In this document: positions 1-10,688 of the stretch, in pieces
How the letters are laid out: each line of letters opens with the position of its first letter
Position numbering within the stretch: position 1 is the stretch's first letter
DNA from: Amborella trichopoda
Taxonomy: Eukaryota > Streptophyta > Magnoliopsida > Amborellales > Amborellaceae
Assembly: GCF_000471905.2 (NCBI RefSeq)
Contig: NW_006500031.1
Location: 3,125,826-3,189,825, forward strand
Direction: 5' to 3'
DNA length: 64,000 nucleotides
Notes under the pieces: model-generated
The model's input: only the letters and a program-made list of their open reading frames with translations
The model's database searches: none
What the model was told of the DNA's origin: nothing
Program-made: the position numbers and the translations under genes

Positions 1-560
1 CGGACCTAATTTTTTCTGGCAACTTCCCCTTAAAAACCATGTTTTTTTAGCAAATGTCCTTCCATTACAAAAGCTATTTTTTTAAAAAAAAAATACTCTT
101 CCCTTCCATAACAAATCATTTTCGCATAAGAGGCGGTTCGGCATTTGGAAGAGGCGGTCCGACGATTATTTTGCTGGAATAGACGGTCCGGCGTTTCATT
201 GTGACGGTTCGAGGATTATGCCATTGGAAAAATGTGCATTCCGACATTTTGAAAAAGCACTCAATCATTTTGAAGGGGCAGTTCGGCATTTTAAAGTGGC
301 GGTCTAGTATTTTGAAGGGGCAATTCGGTATTTTAAACTGGCGGTATGGCGTTTTGAAATGATCAAGTGTTGTACAATTTCAGTGCGATGTTTCCTTCTA
401 TTAGGATCTTAATACGATTTGTTATATGCGGAAATGGTATTTTTATAAAAGTAAAAAATAAATTTTTTGTATTGGGGTATTTGTTAGAAAATATGGCTTT
501 TAGGGGGAAGTTGCTAAAAACATTAAGAGGGGTAAATTGATTAGAAAGTTATTTTTTAAG
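1..560. mobile_element. Non-autonomous TIR DNA element, left end cut by the window
   Basis: The sequence near 18-60 (core ggcaacttccccttaaaaac) returns in inverted orientation near 486-525 (ggggaagttgctaaaaac), giving imperfect terminal or subterminal inverted repeats of about 40 bp. The inverted arms enclose an array of GC-rich short repeats and no coding capacity. A MULE- or hAT-type MITE is the likeliest class, but target duplications cannot be seen because the left end is outside the window. Confidence 0.5.
131..358. repeat. Degenerate ~20-bp GC-rich tandem array
   Basis: About ten diverged units follow an approximate consensus ggcggttcggcattttgaa (for example near 131, 260, 298 and 340). 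The units are much more GC-rich than the surrounding AT-rich DNA and sit between the inverted arms of the enclosing element. Subterminal arrays of this sort commonly act as transposase binding sites in plant DNA transposons; that role is inference here. Confidence 0.55.
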
Positions 561-583
561 GGTTTTATGCAATTTACTCTTGT

Positions 584-760
584 TTTTTTTTTACGAAAGG
601 GTCGGTCGGATGACATGCATTCATGATATCACCTTCTTAATAATTCACAGGTAGATAAATTGATCCCTTTGTTTTTTTCTTTTGAGAGAAGGTCGGTGAG
701 ATGACATGCATTCATGACATCACTTTCTTAATGATTCACAGGAAGATAAGTAACATGGAT
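584..760. repeat. Tandem duplication, ~88-bp unit, two copies
   Basis: Two diverged copies share a poly-T lead, ggtcggt, gatgacatgcattcatga, atcac.ttcttaat.attcacagg and agataa. The first copy runs to about 665 and the second from about 672 to 760. No coding potential. Confidence 0.6.
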
Positions 761-960
761 GATTGACCATCGGATATGTATGTTTATCGCCGTCCAACCA
801 ACGGCTGGACGGAGATGGAAAAAGTGTACCACTTCTGTCTATTCTTTTGGTAGGATGGCGTTTCTACGAGTCAGCTTGCTCATATGTATACATGCGGCCT
901 CCCTTTAGAATTCCCCACAAGATAAGGATGGACTCTTGATCCAATATTTTAAGGATTCAC
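761..960. other. No recognisable feature
   Basis: Unique-looking AT-rich sequence with no supported reading frame or RNA gene. Confidence 0.4.
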
Positions 961-1310
961 GGACGGGTGTGTTTCCGTAAGTTTTGCAACTTCAAACAAT
1001 CCAATTAAGGCCCATGTCCAAATTTTATCAAATTTTGTTATTAAAAAATCTTAGGATTATTTTAAAAGTAATGATCATATGAGACCTTCCCACACACATC
1101 ACCATTAAATTTGATAAAGATTTTTAAAAAAAGTCAAGTCTTACATCTATGTGACAATGTTTTTAGACATATGTGTTGAATTTAATAGTGATCTTTTGAA
1201 ATCTTATACACATAAGTGAAAAAAGAAAATCTCATAAGATCATTATTTATTTTAAATTTTAAAATCTATTTTTATATCTAATTAGAAAATTTTAAACTTA
1301 AAAAATGCTT
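961..1310 (-). mobile_element. MITE family A copy, interrupted by another MITE
   Basis: This stretch matches the reverse complement of the right part of the MITE at 13324-13725: gggtgtg at the end, a gcaacttcaaac version of the palindromic TIR, caattaaggc, ccaaatttt, tcttaggattat and atatctaatta.aaaatttt follow in the same order. The copy is split by a second element at 1069-1245. Confidence 0.5.
1069..1245. mobile_element. MITE family B, 177 bp, nested in MITE A
   Basis: The ends are inverted repeats: taatgatcatatgaga at the left and tctcataagatcatta at the right. The interior is also partly self-complementary. Comparison with the family A copy at 13324-13725 shows that this block is additional sequence. 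A diverged relative lies at 15100-15255 (aaaagatcactattaaa and flanking words shared). Confidence 0.55.
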
Positions 1311-1889
1311 AAAATTGAGAATGGGGTTGAGGTCATGGTGACAGCATCACTTGAACCTCAGTTATCGATTTAGGTTTCCATTCCCACTAAGGCATTCGAA
1401 AACCGTTAATTATTTCTAAAATCGCTTCTCCAAAATTTTATTCCCAACCATCTAATGAGTTTTGCATAAAAAATCTGTGAACATGTTATACACATATTTC
1501 GACTTACCGGCAGAAAACTTATTTCTACCAGTTAGAGCATGATATACACATATTCCCAAAACATCTTCTAATTATTCCCACTGAACGGTTGAAACAAATT
1601 GGGAATATTTAGGCCGTGAGTTTTGCATAATTTTGAAGGAGCGTGGTTGGAGATAAGAATTTTTGGAGGAGCGTGTTTACATAAAAAAAAAAAATCTAAT
1701 TATTCCCCCTGCCAGTAAAAAAATCATCTAATTATTCCCACAAAAATGAGAGCCACAAGTATTTTGGAGGAGCGTGCTTACCATGCTGAGGCATGAGCAT
1801 GTTGTACACATATTCCCTCGAGTAGAAGACTAAGAAGATTACTTATGCAAAATTTTGGGAATTACCTGAGGGCCCGTTTGCATTGGAGA
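1311..1889. other. Intergenic AT-rich DNA with short dispersed repeats
   Basis: No gene is visible. Words such as gagcatg.t.tacacatattcc and tctaattattccc recur several times (near 1480, 1535, 1690, 1725, 1795), suggesting decayed tandem repetition or MITE debris. Confidence 0.4.
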
Positions 1890-2860
1890 AAATTAGGAAG
1901 ATTAAGAAAATTATTTATGTAAAATTTTGGTAATTACTTAAAAATCTTAAGAGAAAGAAATTATCTCAAAATTTTTATAAAGAAAAACTATCTCAAATTT
2001 TAAGTTTTAGATAGAGAAAGTATCTTAAATTTTTGGAGAGAGAAAATATATCAAATTTTAGAGAGAGAAACTATCTCAAAAATTTTAGAGGGAGAAACTA
2101 TTTCAAAAATTTTAGAGAGAGAAACTATCTAAAAATTTCAAATTTTAGAGACGGAAAGTATCGTAAATATTTTGAGAGAAAAACTGTATCAATTTTTTTA
2201 TAAAGAAACTATCAAAAAAATTTTTAGAGAAAGATTATCTTAAAATTTTAGAGAAAGAAATTACTTGAATTTTTGGAGATAAATCTCAAAAATTTTAGAG
2301 AGACAATTTATCTCAAATTTTAAATGTTAGAGAGAGACTATCATAAAATTTTAGAGAGAGAAATTACCTAATTTTTTTTTTAGGGAAACTATATAAAAAA
2401 TTAGATAGAGAACCAACCTGAAATTTTTTAGAGAGAGAACTATCTCAAAATTGTTAGAGATAAACTATATCAAATTTCAAGTTTTAAAGAAATAAAGTAT
2501 CTTATAATTTTAGAGAGTGAAACTATATCAAATTTTAGAGACAGAAATTACCTAAAAAATTTTAGAGAGAGAAACTATCTAATTTTTTTAGAGAAACTAT
2601 CTCAAATTTTAAGTTTTAGAGAGAGAAAGTATCTTACAACTTTAATGAGAGAAACCATATCAAATTTTTGAGAGAGAAACTACCTAAATATTTTCAAAGA
2701 CAAAAACTATCTCAAATTTTGGAGAGAGAAATTGTCAATATACAAAATTTCAAATTTTTAGAGAGAGAAACAATCTCAAATTTTTTGGAAAGAGAAATTA
2801 TATTAAATTTTAATTTTTTAGAGAGAGAGCTCGCACAAAATTTCAAGTTTGATGTGCACT
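1890..2860. repeat. Degenerate minisatellite (tttagagagagaaactatctcaaa)
   Basis: About 30 imperfect units of roughly 24-35 bp built on the phrase tttagagagagaaactatct follow one another, with variable poly-A/T spacers and occasional atttcaagttttag inserts. The short reading frames across 2668-3012 come from this repeat and are not genes. The array ends at a CT microsatellite near 2862-2878. Confidence 0.75.
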
Positions 2861-3735
2861 CTCTCTCTCTCTCTCTCTGCCTGTTTCCAATTGTGTTTGT
2901 CAAACATGGAAAATGCATACTTAAGTATTCTTTTCCTATGAATTGTTTGCATATCCAAATATTTTTCTGTCAAACTTTCACGTATACCAAACGACCCCTA
3001 AAAGCAAACTAAGTTATAAAAGCAAGCTTATCCAAATATGAGATTTGCATAACTTGGGTACCATTCAAAGCCATCCAAACATGTCCTACTTGAGTAATCA
3101 GGTTTTAACATAACCAATGTTTGACATAATAAGGTTTTGATTCGGGTTTATTAACACATGGAGGCAAACAAGCCCTAACTTTTCCAGCATTTTCTATTAC
3201 ATTGTGTTATATCCTCAATCAAAATGACAATCTAGCTTTTAATTACCCAAAAGAAAAAGACCTTCTAGACCCATATTTCCATCCACATATTACTCATAGG
3301 AAAAACATTACTATGACTTTAAGAGAGAATCATGGGCTTACTTGTAAAGAAAACAAATAGAGACCAACACGAATTGCTTAAAGGATGATAGAAAGGGATC
3401 CTTGAATCATAAGAATACCTTTTATATTGCCTTTTTATTTTATCATTTTTTATAGCTCTAAGCAAATTCATATAAAATTCCTAAAACATGCCAGAAATTT
3501 AATTGATGTACAACTTGTGTGAAGAATTTAACAGAGAAAAGACTTAGGCCATTAAGTTGTGAGACTAGGGCTTTTAAATTGAGAGAGGAATGGATCATTA
3601 ATCTAGTAGTACATTAGAAAAAACTACACTCAAATAAAAAAAATCTAAGAAATGCAAGAGATAGAAAGAGAGAGAGTCCAAATTTTTAACTATGGATTAC
3701 CCCATCTATCTAAACAATTGGATTAATTTTGTGGA
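2861..3735 (+). repeat. Left copy of ~0.9-kb repeat X
   Basis: This block is closely matched in the same orientation at 10689-11565: the CT-rich start, caaacatgg, cttaagtattcttttcctat, gggtaccattcaaagccatc, the agagagtcca run and ttggattaattttgtgg are collinear. The two copies flank the LTR element at 3736-10688. No coding potential. Confidence 0.7.
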
Positions 3736-4600
3736 TGTTAGGATTTAATAATCCTATTAGATGCGGAAATAAGAATCTCAAAAGTTGGATCCCACCAAGA
3801 TCGTGTACTTATCAGGCTAGAAACAAAATAGAAAAAAGCATGAGTCATAATATAAGAAATAAAGCATGAAATACATACGTCACAAGAACACAAAGATTTA
3901 TATGGTTCACCCCAAGAGGGCTACATCCACGAGCACGACAAACAAAAATCCATTATTCCAATTAAAGTTACATCAAATATTTTGGAATATAGAGTTACCT
4001 CTCCAGCCCTCGACAAAACCCAATCGCGTAAATCCTTTTAGACTCGATCTCTTGATCGCCACGACCCCTTCGATCTCTCATCTCTATTCTACAACTAAAG
4101 CATTGTCTAAGAAGCGACCCATCTCCATTCCACGGCTAAATCGCTGTCCTGGAAGTGACCCTTGAGAACAACAGAGATTGTTTTATCTAAAAAGGGAAAC
4201 CACCCAAAACCTTCATGGGAACCGCTTCTCTTCAAAAAACTAACATCTCAATCTGCAGGAGACACAACGTGGTGTTTGTCTCCATAGGAAGCTCCCTTTC
4301 TCTCTAAAGGGAGGCATTGCCTCTAATGCAGAAAATGTTATGCCTCTCTCTTTAGAGGAAGTCATATTTCCAGTATGGTGGCCTAAATAGGGTACATTTA
4401 TTCTTTTATCTTTCATCCCATATAAATAAAGTCAAGAGTCTAAATTAAATAGGAAACTTTCTATAGATATTACATATATCTCAAAAACTAAGAGATATGT
4501 CACATAATTATAATCATTTTGGATTTTATTCCCTTTAGAAATCTTATCAATATCAGTCCCTCATTATATGGGTGATTTTGGATAATCACCATATCCAACA
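3736..4600 (-). repeat. 3' LTR (relative to element) of the non-autonomous element, 865 bp
   Basis: Runs from TGTTAGGATTT to ATATCCAACA. It aligns along its length with 5060-5877 plus 10536-10688. It contains only two units of a 38-bp minisatellite (4084-4161), against about four in the other LTR. Confidence 0.75.
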
Positions 4601-4925
4601 ATCTCCACTTTGATATCCAAATCACCTGCTCACCATGTCAACATCCAATAGATAGCTTTATGAATTCATCATATTTTGCCAAATAATTCATGTTACATAT
4701 ACCTCAAAAACTAAGAGATATGTCATATAATCATAATCCTCTTGGATTTTTATTTCCTTTAGAAATCGTATCAATAACAATCCCTCCTTATATGGGTGAT
4801 TTTGGATAATGACCATATCAAACAATCTTCACTTTGATATCAAAATCACCTGCTCGCCATGCCAACATCCAATAGATAGCTTTATGAATTCATCATATTT
4901 TGCCAAATAAATTATTTCACCATTT
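4466..4925. repeat. Direct tandem duplication, ~228-bp unit
   Basis: The LTR end plus the start of the internal region (ttacatata.ctcaaaaact through atcatattttgccaaataa) occurs twice in tandem, at about 4466-4691 and 4692-4918. The first copy includes the real LTR terminus at 4600; the second is internal. Confidence 0.7.
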
Positions 4926-5059
4926 TTGTTGGAAAGATTGTGCTTGTTATCATATTTCTCCACCTCAAATAAAACGCTCGCATATTTTGTCATATGCTTT
5001 TCTTCAATCGAATACACAAACACTAGCCTTGTACTGAACCATGCACTCGGATACCACTT

Positions 5060-5877
5060 GTTAGGATTTAAGAACCCTGTCATTTGCATAAACAAGAATC
5101 TCAAAGTTGGATACCACAAGATAGTGTACTTATCCAACTAGAAACAAAATAAAAGAGGGCATAAGCCATAATACGAGAAATAAAGCATGAAACACATACA
5201 CTACAAAAACATAAAGATTTACATAGTTCACCCCAAGAGGGCTACATCCACGGGCACAACAAACTAAAATCCATTATATCAATGAAAATTACATCAAAGA
5301 TTTTCAGACAGAGAGTTACTTCTCTAACCCTCGACAAAACACAGTCAAGCAAACCCTTTTAGACCTGTTCTTTCGACCGACACCACCCCCAATCTCTCAT
5401 CTCTATTCAACAGCTAAACCAATGTCCAGGAAGAGACCCCTCTATTCCACAGCTAAACCAATGTCCAGGAAGAGACCCTCTATTCCACAGCTAAACCAAT
5501 GTCCAGGAAGAGACCCTCTATTCCACAGCTAAACTGTTGTCTACGAAGAGATCCTTGAGAGCAACCGAGATTTTCTTTTACTAAAAGAGAAACCATTCAA
5601 AATCTTCATGAGAACCGCTTCTCTACAAGAAATCGGCCTCTCAATCTACATGAGGTACATCTGTGGCATTTCTCTTCGTGGGAAGCTCTCTTCTCTCTAA
5701 GGGAGGCCTTGACACTAATGCAGATGAAGCATTACCTCTCTCTTTAAAGAAAGCCACATTTCCCATATGGTGACCCAAATAGGGCACACAAATTCTCAGC
5801 TATTTTATCCCATATATATGTAAAGTTAGGAATCCACATCAAATAGGAAACTTCTCATGGAAGTTACTGTTGATACG
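5060..5877 (-). repeat. 5' LTR (relative to element), first segment
   Basis: Homologous to 3736-4470. Interrupted at 5877/5878 by the copia element and resumed at 10536-10688, which ends catatccaaca. Confidence 0.75.
5401..5553. repeat. 38-bp minisatellite, four units
   Basis: Units start ctctattcc at 5401, 5440, 5478 and 5516 and read on as acagctaaaccaatgtcc, aggaagagacc. Two middle units are nearly identical, so the expansion is recent relative to the LTR divergence. The sister LTR has two diverged units. Confidence 0.8.
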
Positions 5878-6257
5878 TGTGAGTGGTCATGGGGCCTCAC
5901 ATGTCTCATATTCTCTCTCTTATCATTTATCTTAATGTTTTAATATTTATCACTTTAAAGGCTTCTTAGAGAGAGAAGATGCCTTTATCCAATGGGTAGA
6001 TGATAACTACTCACCTCCCAAGATTATAGGGCTACGTTTCTCAGAGATTCTAAGAAGAAATTGAACGTTGGAGAACGGTCTCCTCCATCCCTCTATAACT
6101 AGGCTTTTCATGGCCATGAAGATGTACATATATATAATTATTTTTGAGTTCTCAGTTGTTCTGGTAAAGCCAGATCTCTGCGATCCCTAAACTCATGACA
6201 CTGTCATTAATCCTGGGAGCTTGGTGTTTTTCATCTTTTCCCATCAAAAGCTCAACA
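5878..6257 (+). repeat. 5' LTR of copia element 1
   Basis: 380 bp, TGTTGATACG to GCTCAACA, clearly homologous to 10144-10535. A TATA-like ctataact lies at 6093. Confidence 0.85.
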
Positions 6258-6270
6258 TTGGTATCAAAGT
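6258..6270 (+). other. Primer-binding site, initiator Met tRNA
   Basis: ttggtatcaaag directly after the LTR resembles the plant consensus tggtatcagagc used by most copia elements. Confidence 0.75.
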
Positions 6271-6415
6271 AGTGTGAATATAGACTTTTTGAGAGAATTC
6301 TTCATCAAAGTCACTACCCATACAAAGTTGATAACGTATTGATTTAACTAGCAAACAACCATGTTCTTAAACACAATTAAATTTTTTAACCTTTAGGTAT
6401 TATCTAAAATTTAAA

Positions 6416-7200
6416 ATGGCATCTAGGCTATTTATGTTAGAACTATCAAAACTTGAAAAACTCAGTGGAACCAATTTTTCTATGTGGAAAAGAAAAATTG
6501 GCTATATTCTATTCCAAGATAGGGTGGACTCTGTTCTAGATCCAGAACACCAAGTTTGGAACCTAATGCCAATGATGAAACCAAAAGGCGACTTGAAAAA
6601 TAGTTAGAAGATGAAAAAGTAGTTAAGACTACTATGTTGAGTTTTATGGAAGGTGATTTAATTAAAGTTTTTGAGGATCACACTACAGCTCAAAGAATGA
6701 TAGGTGCCCTATCTGAAAACTATGGGACCACTTCTGAGACCCATGTGCAATTGTTACTAGTAAAATATAATTCTTCTAAAATGAAAGAATCAGACTCTGT
6801 GAGCGAGCATGTCAATAAAATGACAATGCTTGCAAAAGACCTTGTTGTGGCGGGGAATCCAGTCCCCGATCACATGCAAGTGTCCATTATCCTTAATAGT
6901 CTCCCTCTATCTTGGAAGCTTGTTGTAATTGCATTAAGCCGTTCTGCACAAGGGATAACTATGTTGAATCTTCTCACGCACCTCAGTATTGAAGTTGAGA
7001 GGAGAATGAGAAAGAAAACAAATAAGCTCCACTTTGCCCAAAGTTCATTTTCTCAGATCATCAAAAAACCTTACAATAATCAGAACAATCATAAATATAA
7101 GGGAAATGGAAGAAATTTTAAAAATCAAAAGAATAAGGTTGAAAAAACATGTTTTTATTGTAAGGAATTGGGCACATCAAGTGTAATTGTCATAAGCTGA
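6416..7200 (+). pseudogene. copia element 1 gag (broken)
   Basis: Gag is the capsid-like polyprotein that packages retrotransposon RNA. The reading begins MASRLFMLELSKLEKLSG, with the N-terminal signature (FSMWKRKIG) of copia UBN2-type gag. A stop at 6605-6607 separates it from a second piece starting at 6634 that contains the LLLVKYNSSKMKESDSV and ILNSLPLSW blocks typical of the family. The C-terminal CCHC knuckle begins CFYCKELG and is then lost by frameshift near 7170. The Lys/Asn-rich linker before the knuckle is as expected. Not functional. Confidence 0.8.
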
Positions 7201-7262
7201 AAAACAAAAATAGGCACCAAAATAACAACCATGCTCGAAATAATCAAAATAAAATAAATGAC

Positions 7263-9911
7263 TTGATTTGTGTAGTCCTAGAATCTTTAGTTGCTGACCA
7301 TGATATGAGGAATTGGTGGGTCGACTCAGCCTTCACTCGACATGTCTCGAGGACTAAAGACGGATTCACAGAGTTGAAAGAGATTGCAGTTGGTAATCAA
7401 CGGATTTATATAGGGAATGACACCTACTGTAATGTACTTTGTGTCGGTGCTTTCAAGCTGTGTTTACCAAAATGAACACATCTCCTTTGTATGCGCCCAA
7501 TATGAGACGCAATTTGATTTCTGTCCCTAGGCTAGATGATAAGGGTTATGAAATAAGGTTTTAGGCTAATCACGTCATCATTGGGAAGCATTCTAGAGCA
7601 TTGGTGTATGGTACTAAAGTTTACTGATTGAATATTAATAAAAGTTCATCTTTTTCTGGTTATTTTGATGCCTCTTTTGATGCTTTTGTGTGTGCGTGAA
7701 TGATTCATATTTATGGCACTTAAGATTAGGACATATAAATAAAAACAAAATGAATCAAATGGTTAAAAGATGCTTACTCCACAATTCAGGAGAAATTGTG
7801 TTCAAAACATGCAAGTCATGTATTTCTGGTAAATTAACTAAGAAACCTTTCCCTAAAGAGAAAAAGTCTAGTGAACTACTGAGTATTGTTCACTCTGATA
7901 TATGATATGGAATATTTCATAATATTTATAGATGATTATTCATGTTATGAATATGTATACCTAATTAGTAAAAAATCAGATGATTTAGAAACTTTTAAAT
8001 AATATAAAGCTGAGGTAAACAATCAGTTAGGTAAACACATTAAAATTCTTCGAACATATAGGGGAGGTGAATATTGCTCCACCTTATTTACCGAATTTTC
8101 TAAGGAGCATGATATAATTCACCAAACAACCATGCCATATACACCACAACAAAATTATGTAGCTGAAAGAAGGAATATAACTCTAATGGACATGGTTAGA
8201 TCCATGATGAGTCATTCAAACTTACCACCTATTGTTTGGGATGAGGCTCTCAACACTGCAATGTATATTATTAATCATGTTCCAACTAAATCTATAGACT
8301 TTATCCCATATGAATTATGGAGAGGATTCAATAGATGAACCTCTAAGCTACAATGAAACTATTATTAGTTCACCTGACTCAACTGAGTGGACTCAAGCTA
8401 TGGATGATGAACTTGATTCTATTAAAAGAAATCAAGTTTGGGAGTTAGTTGACATCCCTAAAGATACAAAAGTTATTGGTTGCAAATGGCTCTTAAAGAA
8501 AAAACTTAATACAAATGAATCCATTGATAAATATAAAGCTAGGTTGGTAGCAAAACGATTCACCCAAAGGGACGGTATAAGATTATGTAGAGACTTATTC
8601 TCCAATAACAAAATTTTTATCTATTAGGATCATTCTAGCATTAGATGCATATTAAGATCTAGAATTATTTCAAATAGATGTCAAAACATCAAAACAACTT
8701 TCTTAAATGGAGAATTAAAAGAAGATATATACATGAAACAACCAAAAGGATATGTAATTAAAGGCCAAGAAGACAAAGTATACAAATTTAAGAAATCTTT
8801 ATATGGTCTAAAATAGTGTTTTAGGCAGTGGTACATTACTTTTCATAATGCAATCACTGAAATTGGTTACGTAGTCTATATGTTAGATCGTTGTATATAT
8901 GTCTGGGATAATGGGAGCAATTTTGTTATATTGTCACTATATGTAGATGATATTTTGATAGCTAGTAATGATATTGACATGATAAACCATACCAAATCAT
9001 GGCTAAGTTCCCATTTTGAGATGAAAGATATGGGAGAGGCCTCAGATGTATTAGGCATTAAGATAATAAGAGATAAAAGTTCAAGAATTTTATGTTTATC
9101 TCAAGAAAACTATTTAGAAAGTATTTTAAAGAAATTTAAGATGAAAAATTGCATGCCCATAGATACACTCGTTTGCTAAAACTTGAACTTGTCAAAGAAA
9201 ATGTGTCAATTAAATGATAATGACAAAGCTGAAATGGAAAGAATTCTATATGCTCAAGCTGTAGGATGCATAAATTATGTCATGTTGTGTACAAAACTTG
9301 ATTTGAGTCATGCATATGATCTTGTAAGTAGATTTCAGAGTAAGCCTGATATGGCTTATTGGCAAGCCATAAAAATGATACTCAGATATATTCAAAAAAC
9401 TAAAAATTATCAGTTGTGCTTACAAACTGACAACTTAAACTTTATTAGGTACTCTGATGTTGACTTTCTAAGAGACCGAAATGATAGAAAATCAATCTCA
9501 GAATTTGTATTCATCTTTGGAGATGGATGTGTTTCTTGATCTAGCAAGAAACAAGGTTACGTAGCTTGGTATACTATGGAATCCAAGTATATTGCTTGTA
9601 GCATTGCTACAATTTATGTCGTTTGGATTAAATGCTTCACAAATGATTTGAAGTTGGATATAGCCGACGAACCTGTTAAATTTTTTTGTGATAATTATGC
9701 TGCTATCTCATCAATTAGAAATGAAGTTTATAGTTCCAAGGATATGCACATTGAAATTGATTATCAATATATTTATGATATTATTGAAAAGAATGAAATA
9801 ACTGTAAGTTATTTGTTATCGTCAGATATGATTGCAGACCCTTTAACAAAGGGCTTAAGTTCAGAAATATTATCAAAGCATGTGGCTTTGATGGGACTTA
9901 GTAATATCTAA
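7263..9911 (+). pseudogene. copia element 1 pol: protease, integrase, RT, RNase H (broken)
   Basis: Domains can be followed in order through several frames. Protease (about 7300) reads WWVDSAFTRHV, where the usual D-S/T-G motif is damaged. The pre-integrase and HHCC region (7700-7905) has WHLRLGHI and CKSC. Integrase (8132-8338) shows PQQNYVAERRN and the WDEALNTAMYIINHVP block. RT starts at about 8360 (WTQAMDDELDSI, GCKWLLKKKLN, ARLVAKRFTQRDG), and the catalytic YVDDILIAS lies at about 8940. RNase H (9540-9900) has ESKYIACS, FCDNYAAISSI and the C-terminal DPLTKGL. At least six stops or frameshifts interrupt it. The gap between 8340 and 8360 shows that sequence was lost between integrase and RT. 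Confidence 0.88.
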
Positions 9912-10143
9912 ATTATGAACTTCCAAATGAGATATTTTTTCTTTGATGGTCATGAGAAGAAAAGCCGCATTAGCGTAAAAAACCGCATAACATAACTTTT
10001 GATATTTGTTATGATATAAGATGCATAACCGCATTAGCATGAAAAACCTCATGAAAAGCATATGCTCATAAATGTTAAACGCACTAAGTGGTATAAACTT
10101 TATGATATTTTAATGTATCTGGCCCTCATGACTAAATGGGAGA

Positions 10144-10535
10144 TGTTGGTACGTTTGAGTGGCCATGGAACTTCACATGTCTCATATTTCTCTCTCTTAT
10201 CATTTATCTTAATGTTTTAATATTTATCGCTTAAAAGGCTTCTTAGAGAGATAATATGCCTTTATCCAATAGATAGATGATACCTACCCTCCTCTTAGGA
10301 TTAGAGGGCCACGTTTCTCAGAAATTTCAGGAAGAAGCCGAACATTAGACTGCGGTCTCCTCCATCCCTCAATAACTATGTTTTTCATGGCCATGGAGAT
10401 GTACATACAGATAATTAGTTTTTGAGTTCTTAGTTGTTCCGGTAAAGTCTGATCTCTACGATCTCCAATCTCACGATACTGCCATTAATCCTGGGAGCTT
10501 GGTGTTTTTCATCTCTTCCCATCAAAAGTCCAACA
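10144..10535 (+). repeat. 3' LTR of copia element 1
   Basis: 392 bp, TGTTGGTACG to GTCCAACA, preceded by the polypurine tract aaatgggaga. Differences from the 5' LTR are spread along its length, so the insertion is old. Confidence 0.85.
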
Positions 10536-10688
10536 ATTACATATATTTCAAAATCAAGAGATATATCACAAGAGTCCTAATCTTTTTGTATTTCTATTTC
10601 TTTTAGGGAACTTATCAATATCAATCCCAAACCCACATAATATGGGATTTCCATATATGGGTGATTTTGGATATCACCATATCCAACA

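Larger units (their letters stand above)
5878..10535 (+). mobile_element. Ty1/copia retrotransposon, decayed but with both LTRs
   Basis: A 4.66-kb element with LTRs at 5878-6257 and 10144-10535, both running TGTTG..CAACA. A Met-tRNA primer site follows the 5' LTR (ttggtatcaaag, 6258-6269) and a polypurine tract precedes the 3' LTR (aaatgggaga, 10134-10143). The 5-bp flanks gttac (5873-5877) and attac (10536-10540) are a target duplication with one change, and the flanking sequence on both sides is the interrupted LTR of the older element. The order is gag, protease, integrase, RT, RNase H, as in Ty1/copia. Stops and frameshifts make it inactive. Confidence 0.9.
3736..10688 (-). mobile_element. 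Non-autonomous LTR retrotransposon on the minus strand, with a copia element inside its 5' LTR
   Basis: Two similar LTRs begin tgttaggattt and end atccaaca on the + strand. They flank only about 460 bp of internal DNA (4601-5059). On the minus strand the upstream LTR end (ccTAACA) is followed by agtggtatccgagtgc, a match to the initiator-Met tRNA primer-binding site, and caaagtggagat before the other LTR looks like a polypurine tract, so transcription runs on the minus strand. No gag or pol is present, so this is a TRIM/LARD-like parasite of a copia element. Its 5' LTR is split by the Ty1/copia insertion at 5878-10535. The flanking bases (gtgga and gttgt) give no clean target duplication. Confidence 0.75.

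Noticed and set aside
131..358. CRISPR-like spacing of ~20-bp repeats
   Set aside because: Units are contiguous and degenerate with no unique spacers, inside a plant transposon.
2668..3012. 114-residue frame with repeated LERE motifs
   Set aside because: Translation of the minisatellite.
4829..5137. 102-residue minus-strand frame as a possible retroelement protein
   Set aside because: Spans the internal region, primer site and LTR end of the non-autonomous element, so it cannot be a normal gene product, and has no domain.
6258..6270. Met-tRNA-like words (also at 5045, 19879, 61225)
   Set aside because: Primer-binding sites next to LTRs; no tRNA cloverleaf could be drawn.
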